Shown here: positions 24,542 to 35,900 of the stretch, in pieces
Layout: every line of letters begins with the position of its first letter
Numbering within the stretch: the first letter of the stretch is position 1
NCBI GenBank assembly: GCA_905250115.1
Contig: CAJNOI010000134.1
Location: forward strand, 211,979-275,978
DNA from: Adineta steineri
Taxonomy: Eukaryota; Rotifera; Eurotatoria; Adinetida; Adinetidae
Reading direction: 5' to 3'
DNA: 64,000 nucleotides
Notes under the pieces: generated by a model
What the model was told of the DNA's origin: nothing
The model's input: the letters and a program-made list of their open reading frames with translations, nothing else
Databases searched by the model: none
Translations under genes and position numbers: made by a program

Positions 24542-24865
24542 TTCTATCGAGTATGATGTAGAACAGTATTTTTGGTGAATACTGATCAGAACCCGTCATA
24601 TGTCTTTTTTTTATATTTATTCGTGTGTATTTTTTTTTTGTTTTAAATATAAATGTTGTAATTGGCTGTCGTCGAAGAATTTTATTCAAATATTTATTAT
24701 TAGAAGGCTTCAGGTTTTATATTAATGTTTGTCTTAGCTGCAAAACATGAAGAAATTGTCTTCTAGTGCTTCTCGGTAAACAACAAGTTTCGTCTATATA
24801 GAAATGTTTATTACAGCCTACTCAATTGTTAATATATAAAAAATACAAAGTTATTTATTCAGAAG

Positions 24866-25040
24866 TAGACATGACCCAAACCCAAACTCATATTCAAACC
24901 GTTTGGGATTGGGTTTGGGTATTGGGTTTGGGTCTTCTTTTAATTGCCATCAATGTATCAAAAATAGTGTCTTCTACAGATTAAAAAAGCACAAACCCAA
25001 ACTCACCAAACTCAAACAGTTTGGGTTTGGGTCATGTCTA
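24866..25040. mobile_element. GGGTTT-rich palindromic MITE, copy 2
   Basis: Starts TAGACATGACCCAAACCCAA and ends TTGGGTTTGGGTCATGTCTA, the exact inverted counterpart. The flanks are ATTCAGAAG (24857-24865) and ATTTAGAAG (25040-25048), a 9-bp duplication with one mismatch. It is longer than copy 1 because of a unique middle (about 24940-24990). Together the copies define a family with 9-10-bp duplications and terminal TAGACATGACCC. A 71-codon frame across it is chance. Confidence 0.75.
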
Positions 25041-25469
25041 TTTAGAAGGAATAAGATAATTCAAACGACATCCATCGAGTTAAACATTTCTAGACGGGAA
25101 GTCGAATTTCATGCTTGATACTTTAAGATATTATGGAGATACAAACTAGAAGAAATTTCGAATGTAATTGTTTTTGAGTTTTAAACGTAAGGTAATCAAT
25201 AGTGAATGGAATAGGAAAAGTTGTACCTAAAATATTATTTGTGATCTTTAATTTATCGATAGAAAGAAATATTTGCTATTTAGAAATCTTCGTGTGTGTA
25301 TGAAACCGCAGTAAACTTTCTTTTGATATATCATTTGTATTCAAAAGATAAGGAAACGATAACAATGAGATTTTATCTTTAGATTTATTCAAAAAAAATA
25401 AGATGTAAAATAGTAAGTTGTCAATGTATCATCTTTATCTGTACTTTTGATGTTGTTCTGTGTTAAGTA

Positions 25470-26480
25470 ATGGGCAAAAAATTATCGTTACCATCAAAAC
25501 AATATGTGCGTTGTAGTATATTCGAAACTCTTAGTAATGATATCTTATTAGAATTATTCGATTATTTATTTCCAAATGAAATCTATGAATCATTTAGTCA
25601 TTTGAATAATCGTCTTGATAATTTGATTGATAGTTATCCACAACATGTAAACTTTCAATTCAATACGACTATACCTCGTTATATTCGTTCATTAAAAATT
25701 ACCAGCACAAATCAAGTACCTTTATTTTTCTCTCTTCATTCTTCTCAACTATCAAACATTCGAGGGTTAACTTTAAGTAATTTATATGTACAACAGTTAC
25801 TTGACATGCTTAATATTATAGAATTTCAACAATTAGAATATATTTATTTAGGTGTATGTCGAGAAGGTATAACTCAAAATGATCTAATTAAATCTGTACA
25901 AACAAAAATTCTTACTTTGGGTAAATATCGTTTACGTCGATGTCATTTACGTGGTCATCTTCTCGTTAATATTAATGATTTACCTTTATCACTTCCATTC
26001 CTTGAATATATTCATCTAGATGGTTGTGACAATTTTGTTGTTCTTTCTTCATTTCTTTCTCGTATGCCAAATCTAAAATTTCTTCGAGTATCATTACTTA
26101 CTTCAACACGATATCCATTGCAAACAGTATCCTGTCGAATTACTCATCTAGTTTTAAGACTCCATTCAGAGTGTTCCATATCGGACCTTAAAATATTCTT
26201 CGATACGTGTTGTTCATATGTTGAAAAATTAATTGTTGAGTCATGTACTGAAAAATTTTATCTACCAAAATTATTGATAAACAAGCAGAAATGGATTGAA
26301 ATTCTCCCTAGTCGAATCACTTGGTTTCATCTGAAGGCAATTATTAGTGTACATGATTATCTAGTATTCAATATTATTAAACGTTCAAAATTCTATAATA
26401 CTATTTCATTAATGCATAATGAATATCAAAATCATCTTTGTCAAACAATTATAGAAGAACCATTTACAAGTGTATGGTAA
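25470..26480 (+). CDS. F-box / LRR-like protein, single exon
   Basis: 336 residues from ATG 25470, intronless. The F-box is at residues about 17-55 (SIFETLSNDILLELFDYLFP, then IYESFSHLNNRLDNLI). The rest has leucine-rich segments (LSNIRGLTLSNLYVQQLLDML, LRRCHLRGHLLVNI, LEYIHLDGCDNFVVLSSFLS, LKFLRVSLLTS). It is the same family style as the genes at 4.7 and 11.7 kb, including the Y/F-ESFSxLNxR F-box core, but on the opposite strand. Predicted SCF substrate adaptor; the substrate is unknown. Confidence 0.78.
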   Translation: MGKKLSLPSKQYVRCSIFETLSNDILLELFDYLFPNEIYESFSHLNNRLDNLIDSYPQHVNFQFNTTIPRYIRSLKITSTNQVPLFFSLHSSQLSNIRGLTLSNLYVQQLLDMLNIIEFQQLEYIYLGVCREGITQNDLIKSVQTKILTLGKYRLRRCHLRGHLLVNINDLPLSLPFLEYIHLDGCDNFVVLSSFLSRMPNLKFLRVSLLTSTRYPLQTVSCRITHLVLRLHSECSISDLKIFFDTCCSYVEKLIVESCTEKFYLPKLLINKQKWIEILPSRITWFHLKAIISVHDYLVFNIIKRSKFYNTISLMHNEYQNHLCQTIIEEPFTSVW

Positions 26481-27061
26481 ATCTTAACGAGATAAAATTA
26501 ATTCGCTTACTATCAAATCGAGTGACTTACTCGCATTAGATCATTACTTGAAAATTACACTTTATGAAGCATGTGTTTTAGAGAGAAATTCGTATTTTTT
26601 TATATTTGTTCAATAATAAAAAAGTATATCGCAATGAGAAACACCATAGAATGAGAAGCAATCAATTGATTATATATAATAGCAGGAAAGAATAATGAAA
26701 CAATCTTGTTGTTCTTTTACATCATTTAGTCAACATGAACGTATAAGAGGTGTATATAAATTACTAGAAGTTCTGTTACACTTGTTGAACTTGATGTTTC
26801 GTTTAAAACTATCATTGTTTTACATGCAGTTCTCTTTTAATTATTACACTCTCTTCTCGAACTCCTTTTGTATAAGCTCCTTATCTCTTTGTTGATTGAA
26901 TGTTAGACTCTCTCAGAGTAAAAAGAAAACAATATAAATACGAGACGTTTCAACAAGAACTGAGTGATAAACATGTAAAAATGATATTATGTAAGTTGAG
27001 CGTGACTTTATTAATTTATTATTATAATATTCAATAAAATTTTGTCGAACAATAATAAGTA
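26481..27061. other. Intergenic spacer
   Basis: Between convergent genes. AT-rich, no supportable coding sequence. Confidence 0.45.
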
Positions 27062-27916
27062 TCACATACAATAAGGAGGCACTAATCGAGCTTCTGGACA
27101 TGTATGACATAGTTTTTTCAGATCTTCTTTATCAATTCGTAGTTGATGAACAGCTAATGGTTTATCATAATAAATTGTTTCAACAGCAAATGTTTTTGAT
27201 ACATTTAGTGGAGCCATATTTCCAACATTTGAAAAACGTATGGAATACCATATATCTTCATTCTGATTTCCATTATAATGAACATTTCGAAGAAGAGCCA
27301 GTGTTTTACTTTTACTTCTAAGTGAAAAACCTCCATTTCCTCCATAAGGTAATATAGTTTTCCAAGGAGCACCAACATAATCATATTTTAAATATTCACT
27401 TATTTTATGTGGTGAATTGGAACACATAATTGAATCAAGTTGAAAGAAAAGTACTTTCTCACCTCGTATTTGCTTCCAAAATGTTATATTTGTGAATAAT
27501 GTATTGGTAAATACAGTGTAGTTGCCACTGTAATCATGAAGTTTCGTTAGAATAATCTTTCCTAATTTAACATATTTGAATAATCGTGAACTATTAATAA
27601 ACTGAGCATTGGATTCAAAATGAAAGATTTGAATAGGCCAACTTTCAGGTATGTTTTGAAGTACATTTAAAACAATTGTTATTAGAAGTGGATCTGATCG
27701 TAACTCAACAATGACAGCTATATTTTTATAATGAGTAAGTTTATTATTAAATCCACTAGGTGAACCACTATTTGGAATACAATCTTCTAACAATATAAAA
27801 TCTTTTGAGACTTTGTTGATATGATAATCAACAATGATAATAAAAATTAAAAAAACACCAATAAGTTCAATTCTATAACGAAATATTTTTCTAAAAGTAT
27901 CATTTCTATGTACCAT
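27062..27916 (-). CDS. DUF5672-type membrane glycosyltransferase-like protein
   Basis: 284 residues from ATG 27916, single exon. The N-terminus is short and basic and is followed by one membrane anchor (about residues 15-33, IELIGVFLIFIIIVDY), as in type II Golgi enzymes. The lumenal part contains NIAVIVELRSDPLLITIVLNVL, then VLFFQLDSIMCSNSP, then YDYVGAPWKTILPYGGNGGFSLRSK, then NEDIWYSI. The sequence FQxDS..C.....YDYxGAPW...GNGGFSLR is the signature of DUF5672 and is related to GT-A-like folds. Activity and acceptor are unknown. The C-terminus is Cys-rich (KKLCHTCPEARLVPPYCM). A Golgi or ER position is inferred from topology. Confidence 0.78.
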   Translation of the reverse strand: MVHRNDTFRKIFRYRIELIGVFLIFIIIVDYHINKVSKDFILLEDCIPNSGSPSGFNNKLTHYKNIAVIVELRSDPLLITIVLNVLQNIPESWPIQIFHFESNAQFINSSRLFKYVKLGKIILTKLHDYSGNYTVFTNTLFTNITFWKQIRGEKVLFFQLDSIMCSNSPHKISEYLKYDYVGAPWKTILPYGGNGGFSLRSKSKTLALLRNVHYNGNQNEDIWYSIRFSNVGNMAPLNVSKTFAVETIYYDKPLAVHQLRIDKEDLKKLCHTCPEARLVPPYCM

Positions 27917-30900
27917 TCCAAGAACAATTGACAGTTAACAATATAGTCTTTGATTACTGTTAGATATAAAAGTAGAAAACAGCTATCTAAAATTACGAAT
28001 GAAGATATGATTATAATACAAAAAATATTTGAATATGAAAGAGTATAAGATGAAGCTCTGAAATCAGAATGGGTAGGTGTAAAAATATGTCATAGAACTG
28101 TTTAACATGCACTTATCCACTCCAAAACGAATAGATCTTCTATACACGAGTCATAAAGATAAACTCTTGGTCAAGAAAATCAATATACCATCTAAAAATA
28201 ACAAGTACTAAAGAGATAGACTGTACAAGAGAATATGCAGGCTATCTTATGCATACGACACATGTATAAATTCTCATAGAGTTTCAAAAAGCCCATAAAC
28301 AACTTTCGAAATGATTTCAAATTAAGAAATTCTAGAAGCACAAAGAGTACTCTATAGCTTATACATAGGCGAAAAATGCAAGTCCCTGTTTTGTCATGTA
28401 TTCAAGTTATTATGTAAAAATTGTCAATCTATATATATATCAGATAATTAAGAAGAAAAAGAAATGATTATGAGAAGGACTTATTAAACCTCGTTTTGTA
28501 ACAGATATATGTTAACAGAAAAAGAGGAGAAAATTAGTCGATTTGATTGCAGTAATATTACAAATGATAAAATAATTACGATTCAACATAAACTGTAAAA
28601 TGGAAACATAAAGCTATTACCAATAGTTGTTTGAATACCATATTACTACATAAATTAATTCGAACAAATATTGTCATTAAATAAGAAAAGACAACGTCGG
28701 AATAATTGTTAAATAATCTAAAAAAAAATAATAATATATACATCTAACGATCAATATGATTTATATTTTTGTCTGACTTTATTTCAATTAGTCCTATACT
28801 TTTTTAGATGTCCAACTTCCTCAACTATCGTTATCAACACAGTTGAACGAACACGTGAGAGAAAAAAAACAGTGAAGAGTAAATGTGTGACAGGATGAAA
28901 AGAAAATGGGTGATATAATACATGCATATATGTACAAGTAAAAAAGAATAGACACTCACTTCTTCACTTTTCAACCTATGAATATAACGTAATTTTTTTT
29001 CTTTTTCTTTCTTCATTACGTATTTCTCATATAAAAACACACATGTGTAAACACGAGTCGCTTTTTTATTTTATAGACAACTATTCGATTGTTTCATTAC
29101 ATCTCATGTTAATTAATGATAAAAGATTTTATGGAAATTTTTAATAAGATGATATTTTGATGAAAAGCAAACAAATAAAATGACAATGATCTTTAGCTTG
29201 ATGATGATGGTATTTTAAAAATATCTCGATTGATTCGATATACAACTCGTACAACTATCAAGTTTCTATAGCAGCAACAATTACATCTTTTAAAAACATG
29301 TCTTTTATTAAAGAGCTGATAATTAGAATACAAATTGTAAAACCGAACGAAGGAAGCACTAGTTATAAGTTTAATAATATAACAAAAATATGCTTGTTTA
29401 TGTTGTTAATTGAAATTTATCATTATTTAAACTTGAATATAATCCTATAAAATGAACAATTAAAAATTGATTTTAAAAACAATTATTTTTAAACACAATG
29501 TTATATTAAACAGAAGCAAGAGATTGTACATTGACAGTTTGATGAGCGAGTGATTGATGTATATATATTCATATACTCATATGATAAGTCACATATTACA
29601 TAGACTTCTTCGCATCTTAACTGTAAGAATATACTAGAATTAGTATTTACAAAGGCATAATCAAAGATCTGAACGGCTTTAAAATCAATAATGACCATAT
29701 AAATTCGACAAAAATTTTGTTTTTCATATTTTAGTCAAGTAAGTTATTTTCTTATTGTGTTAATGAACTTGATTCTCAACAATAAGAATTTACGACTCTT
29801 ATAGTTCAATTAAAATTACACGTTTCCGAATTAAGTTAATTTTTTTTGTAAGTGAACATCACTTTTTAATATGCTATATATTCATTCCATTTTCGTTTTT
29901 GTTGTTTTAGAAAATAAAAGCTTTATTGGTAATAAATATGATCACCAAATATAAAAATTTCGATCAATAATTTTTATTAAATATTTCATTCATCATTGTA
30001 TCTTATATGGTATAAATGTATATGGAAGATAAATAACAAGTCATTTTCTTTGTTTTTTCAATAATAAAAATTACATAGTTGATTCAACACAGTTATCAGA
30101 TATATGAATAGAAAATCATCATAGTTTATTCGACATGATCAATTCACCGATATTTGAAAAATATTTTCAACAATTCTTTTGTCTTGAATAATAACATGTT
30201 TCAATGAATCGAAAATAGTCTTAGATAAAAATATGCGTATTTGTTCAACTGAATTTGTCAGTTAACATAAAGGATTTTCTTCCTAATAATAAAATTAATA
30301 TTTATTATTTAGTGAAAAATATGTATAAAGTTCAACTGAATAGAAGATCCGATATAATATTCCCCCAAAACTAGAATTCCATGTAAAGAATCATCATCAT
30401 TCAATCCAAAACTGAAAATTATATTTGAATAAGTTGTTTCACAATTAAGATAATTGTTTAATTTGTAAATATGGTATATAAATTGAAATCAAATTTTCTC
30501 ATTCTTGAGCATTCACATACTTCATTATATCATAGTTTGATGTTATATACAATACTTTAACGTAACTGAATTATGTTTCAATGAATGATGCAAAATAAAC
30601 AAATTTTAACTTTTTTTTACCATGAATGGTAATCTGTTCTATTAATAAAATATTTTTTTTTAGAAAGAACTGAATAAATATATGAAATGAATCATCAATC
30701 GGAAATTATTGCTAGAACTTCTAGAGAAAAATATTAATTTATGCTTAAAACATGCTAATGGATGAAACAAACAATAATTTTCACTTGTTCTCTTCACTTG
30801 CCATTTTTACTACCGAATAAAAATAATTTATTTTATAGCGAAAAAACAAAACTGTGTCATTCTAAAAGAAAAATCAATGACATGCTTAAATATTATGTGA

Positions 30901-31108
30901 CACATTCATATGAAATATTTTTTTGCTTAGAATATCAAATAAAAAATTGTTAAATTAATTATTAATATATGATATTTAAAAAATGAGATGTACAATAGTC
31001 TATAATTTTCAAATTAAATATATTTTAAGAATATAGAATTAAAAAATTATTCTAATCTTTTATTTTTTATAGATAATTTTACAACTGAAGTTTAGTAAAT
31101 AAATAAAA
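27917..31108. other. Gene-poor AT-rich spacer
   Basis: About 3.2 kb without protein-like ORFs. Frames of 60-68 codons are low-complexity. No tandem or inverted repeat stood out, apart from GGGTAGGTGT near 28072, a possible fragment of the GT-rich repeats seen elsewhere. Confidence 0.45.
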
Positions 31109-31903
31109 ATGTCAACTTTTTCAATAAATTCAAATATTATTCATATTGGAATGATCCGTAGTAAGTTTTATTAATTGATTTTATTTAACAATTCAGATGG
31201 ATGTTTTGATTATCAATTTGATTTAAATTATCCTTCACAATTAAATCAAATAATAAGTCAAGAGCAATTTGAAGAATCAATAAATGAAATAAATCGTTCA
31301 ACTAATGCATCATTTATTGAAAAATTCAAAATAATTATTTGTTTATTATGTGCAATTACTGGACTTGTAATATCTGTTATTGGAGGGATTTTTCAAGACA
31401 CTTTGAATGATAAAAAGTATTTTTTTTGGTTGCTATTGGAGTTATAATGATTGTTATTGGAATTGTTTTGAATGTTTTATTTTGTTCTACAGCAAATTCT
31501 AGACGTTTTAGTCGAATTAAAATTGAGTCAACAAAATACTCTAATCAATCAATCGATTGGAATATTAATAAAATAAAAAAATTTCTCAAAATCAAGTCGA
31601 AAAGATTCTTTCAATTTTATTGATTATAATGTAAGATATTTTTTATCTATTTATTCTTTATTTATGCTCTTTGTGTTTCTCAGAAAGAAGAGGAAAGAGA
31701 AGTTAATCAATTCTTGATAAGATATAGCTCCTATGACCTTCTATACATAAAGATGACATCAAAGATTCCACCGAATTCATCATAGTGATGATCTTCCAAA
31801 ATATGAAATTATTCAATTTAATGGAAATTCTGTTGGTTATCATTCGACATCGAATGAACAAGAACAAAATCCTCCTCCACCATATTCCAGTCTCTGTACA
31901 TAG
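31109..31903 (+). pseudogene. Small two-TM membrane protein with PPPPY tail, frame apparently broken
   Basis: Exon 1 is 31109-31160 (MSTFSINSNIIHIGMIR) and a phase-1 GT-AG intron leads to 31197. Exon 2 gives a soluble stretch (DYQFDLNYPSQLNQII) and a first membrane segment (IIICLLCAITGLVISVIGGIF). In an eight-T run near 31420-31428 the frame must shift by one base to reach a second membrane segment (VAIGVIMIVIGIVLNVLFC) and a basic tail. A later exon appears to encode DDLPKYEIIQFNGNSVGY, ending in NPPPPYSSLCT and stop at 31901-31903. The PPxY tail suggests WW-domain (NEDD4-like) binding. It could be an intact gene with homopolymer sequencing errors or a recent pseudogene. The joint between 31620 and 31770 is unresolved. 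Confidence 0.5.
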
Positions 31904-32612
31904 TTTTGTTCTGAATGTCAAACATCAAGAAAAAAATTCTTTCCATAAATCTTGCTTATCATGTCATCGAATCTTTGATTGAGATCAATGATATCTCAAA
32001 TTCAGTGATCCTCCATATTTACACTGGAAATTAAATAACAATTAATTTTAGATTTTCTAAAGAATTATTTTTGTTTAATTTGTAGAATATCAAATAGTCT
32101 ATTTTAAAATTAACCCAAGATATGGGTGAGAATTATTTTTCTTTCTCTCATTTTTACTCACACCCACCCTTAATCAATTATTGAGTATGAACCTTATTTT
32201 GATCAAATTAGTCGGTTTGATAATTTGTACTTTTTCATATGTAACTATAAAATGTATGCCTAGTATTGCGTTTTAATATTTTTATTTATTCCTTTTAAAT
32301 ATCTCTCACTTCTTGTCTACAACTCTAATCTTCATTGTTTGTTATTCCTCGAGCCATGAAAATGTATCGTTAGTACTGAGCTATTTCCATTTTATAGTCA
32401 TCATTAATGAAATACAGCATTTCATGAGACATCGGATAATAGTTTAGTTAAATTTATTCAAACACCATTTCATATATAGTTTTAAAATTAAAATAAAACG
32501 GAATCAAATAACACTTTTTCTCTCCCATCACCATCTTATATAATTAAGATGAATATTAATGTGAACACTCTCATACAAAAATGCAGCAAGAAAGATAATC
32601 TGCAGTTTATTC
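31904..32612. other. Intergenic spacer with CACCC motif
   Basis: Contains ACTCACACCCACCCTTAA near 32157-32174, a probable fragment of the dispersed GT/CA-rich repeat. It includes the 3' flank of the EGF-array gene on the minus strand. No gene. Confidence 0.4.
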
Positions 32613-32930
32613 TTAGTCACCGCACACATGTTCTAAAGAAAAGGACTTTGTTGAACCATGTACTACGGCCGTTGCACTCAGAAGAGTATCGTGGGTTGAT
32701 GTGTAAACATAGGCATGTTGTGTGCTTGGTGTCTGAATCATTCTTGTCACACGGCCAGCTGTCTTGAATTGGCACTCGATAGAGACAAAAAGTGTTGATA
32801 CATCTGGTGTAGTGAAATGCCAACCATAACGACCATTCGAAGATACGGGACAAGTGCCTTTTCGAAACGTCTTACTAGTTGTATTGACATGTTTCGAGTT
32901 TACATTCGCTACACAACGACCGGCAGTCAA
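32613..32930 (-). other. C-terminal cap domain of the EGF-array protein
   Basis: Encodes CVANVNSKHVNTTSKTF, then GTCPVSSNGRYGWHFTTPDV, LFVSIECQFKTAGRVTRMI, HAYVYTSTHDTLLSATAVV and SFSLEHVC, then stop. It aligns residue by residue with the N-terminal cap (see 47284-47595). I do not recognise the family. Predicted secreted, all-beta, Cys-containing. Confidence 0.7.
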
Positions 32931-35900
32931 AGTACAAGTTACATGACCATTTGAACCTGTATTTGCATAGCCTGTCTTGCAAGTACATTTAACTGCATTT
33001 GTTGCTGCATCATGAGAACACATTGCGTTAGCATCACATTCGCCATTCTTCACTTCACAGCTATCTATAAATACATAATATAGGAATGTGTGACAAAAAA
33101 ATATCTATTTATGATTTGGATGAATTGTTCTACCTGTACAAACAAGTTTATGTTTAGAGCCAGTATTTGTAGTTCCAACTTTGCAACTACATATTGTTGC
33201 AAATGTTTTAGCATCATGTGAGCAAACTGAATTGTAAGGACAGTTACCATTGTCGATCTCACATTCATCTGAAGAAATTAGAAATAGATCATATTTTTTA
33301 TTGTATTATATTTAAATTCATTTTCTTCAATTCCTTACCTACGCAGACAGGATTACAGGTACAACCTACGACTGCATAACCTGTCTTGCAAGCACATTTG
33401 GTCGCAAATGTTTTTGAATCATGAGAACATTGAGCATTTTCATTGCATCCACCGTTATTCACTTTACAACTGTCTGAAATGATTAAAATAATGTTTACAT
33501 CAGATATCTTCACAAATTCTTTGTTGATCTTCTTACCTGTGCAAGTGACCTGAGAAGAAGAACCAGTATTAGTGTAGCCAGTCTTACAAGTACACTTGAC
33601 TGCACCTGTTGATGAACTACGTGAACAGATTGCATTGTCACCACATCCGCCATTATTCACTTTGCAAATGTCTACAAACAGAAGATATTGAAAAAGATTT
33701 TTAAAACTTTTAAAGCATTTCTATTAGCCGATCTTGTTTACCTTTGCAGACGACACTTGAATTAGTACCAGTGTTTACGTATCCTTTCTTACAAGTGCAT
33801 TTGATTGCATATGTTGTCATGTCATGTGAACAAACTGTATTTGAGCCACATCCACCATTTTTCACTTTACAGCTATCTAAAAAGGACAATAGTCACAAAA
33901 AATATATCATGTCTTACAATTCAGAGATTTTTTTGTTAAATGCTTTACCTGTACAAATGACATTAGAGGAGCAACCAGTGTTTGTGTATCCAGTTTTGCA
34001 CGTACATTCAGGTAAATTTGTTTTTTTATTATGCGAACAGATGGCATTATCATCACATCCACCATTTTGCACTGTGCAGCTATCTATATAAATTAGACGA
34101 AAAAAAACGTTTGAAGAATTTTCATTTAAGTTCTTACCTGTACAGGTAACATTAGAATCGGAACCTGTATCTGTATATCCAGTGTTACAAGTACATTTGA
34201 CTGCGTGCGTTTTTGAATCATGTGAGCATTTAGCATTAGTATCACAATCTCCATTTCTTACTTTACAGCTATCTAAAAATATAGTATAAAGAAAACAATT
34301 TACTAAATATTATTTCTCAAGGAGTTTCATTGAACATCTCACCTGTACAGACAGCTTTGCGAATAGAACCAGTGTTTGTAAAACCAGGCTTGCAAGTACA
34401 TATGACATCATCTGTATTTTCTTTATCATTTGCACAAATCGCATTTGCATCACAACCACCATTATTGACCTTGCAATGAACTACAGAAATACAATACGTA
34501 AGTAATTTACAACTATTCTACATCGTTAATCTTAGCTAGACAGTGATACCTGTGCACACAACATTGGTGGCAGAACCAGTATTGACAAAACCTGGTTTAC
34601 AAGTACATACAGCTACATTTGTTGTTGTATCTCGTGAACATTTTGCATCAATATTACATCCACCATTGTTCACTTGACAGATATCTACAATAAATAACAT
34701 ATGTCGATAACGCAAATGGATAATTTTAGTAGTTTTTATAGCTACGCTATTTTACCTGTACAAACGACTGTAGAATCAGAGCCTGTATTTTTGTAACCAG
34801 CTTTACAAGTGCATTGAACTGCATTAGTGTTTCCATTATGTGAGCAAACTGCATTTGTATCACAACCACCATTATTTACTTGACAAGTATCTGTAATCAT
34901 GTAATATATAGAAAATAATTCCATTGTATCGAACAATGACTACAGTTAAACTATCCTACCTGTGCAAGTGACATTGGAGTCAGCGGCTGTATTTGTATAG
35001 CCAGTCTTACAAGTGCATTTAACTTCATACGTTTCCGAATCATGTGAACATATTGCATTTATTTCACATCCACCATTGTCCACTTGACAGCTATCTGTAA
35101 GCAAAGAACATTGATAAAGATTTTAAATCATCGCTCTCAGCTGAATGTCTTACCTGTGCAAATTGCATTACAGGCGCAGCCACTCTTTGTGTATCCTGTT
35201 TTGCAGATGCATTTCACTGTATTTGTTGATACTTTATGTGAACACACTGCATTCTCATTACATCCACCATTGTTCACTTGACAAGCATCTATGAAATTTT
35301 GTTATTAGAAAAATACCACATTATATATATATATATATCTAATCGGATTTTAGTGCAATTGTTTACCTGTACAAACAACATTAGAAGCAGAACCTGTGTT
35401 TGTATATCCTTTTTTGCAATCACATTTAACTGCATTGGTTTTGGATTCATGTGAACAAATTGCATGATCATCGCAGCCACCATTGTTTATTGTACAAGTA
35501 TCTAAAATATTTTTATAGGAAAGAATTCGTTTGATGATAGAAGATAATGATCTTGATGAAAGTCTCACCTTCACAGACGACGTGCGAACCAGATCCTGTA
35601 TTCGTATAACCAGTCATACAAGTACATACAATTGCGTTGTTTGTTGTATCATGTGAACACGTTGCATTGCCATCACATCCACCATTATTCACGTGACAGG
35701 TATCTACAAAGAATTAGTTAGATCAGTCGTATATTTTAAAAAGCTTTCGTTTCAATAGTTGTTGAAAACTAATTACATCGATCGGATGACGAAGCATCAT
35801 ACAGAAATTATCTATCTGATGAATGATATCACATTTTAGGAAACTGTGTCATTGCTAATCAATGAGTACTTAACTATTTAAAAGTCTTTTTATTTAAGTC

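Noticed and set aside
24903..25118. 71-codon frame starting MGLGLGIGFG
   Set aside because: Same MITE family, copy 2; periodic translation of repeat DNA.
33744..34091. Plus-strand frames (up to 115-154 codons) across the EGF array, for example here and at 36026-36490
   Set aside because: They are antisense shadows of the minus-strand EGF exons, with repeated VFVYPVLQVH-type strings mirroring GYTNTG codons.
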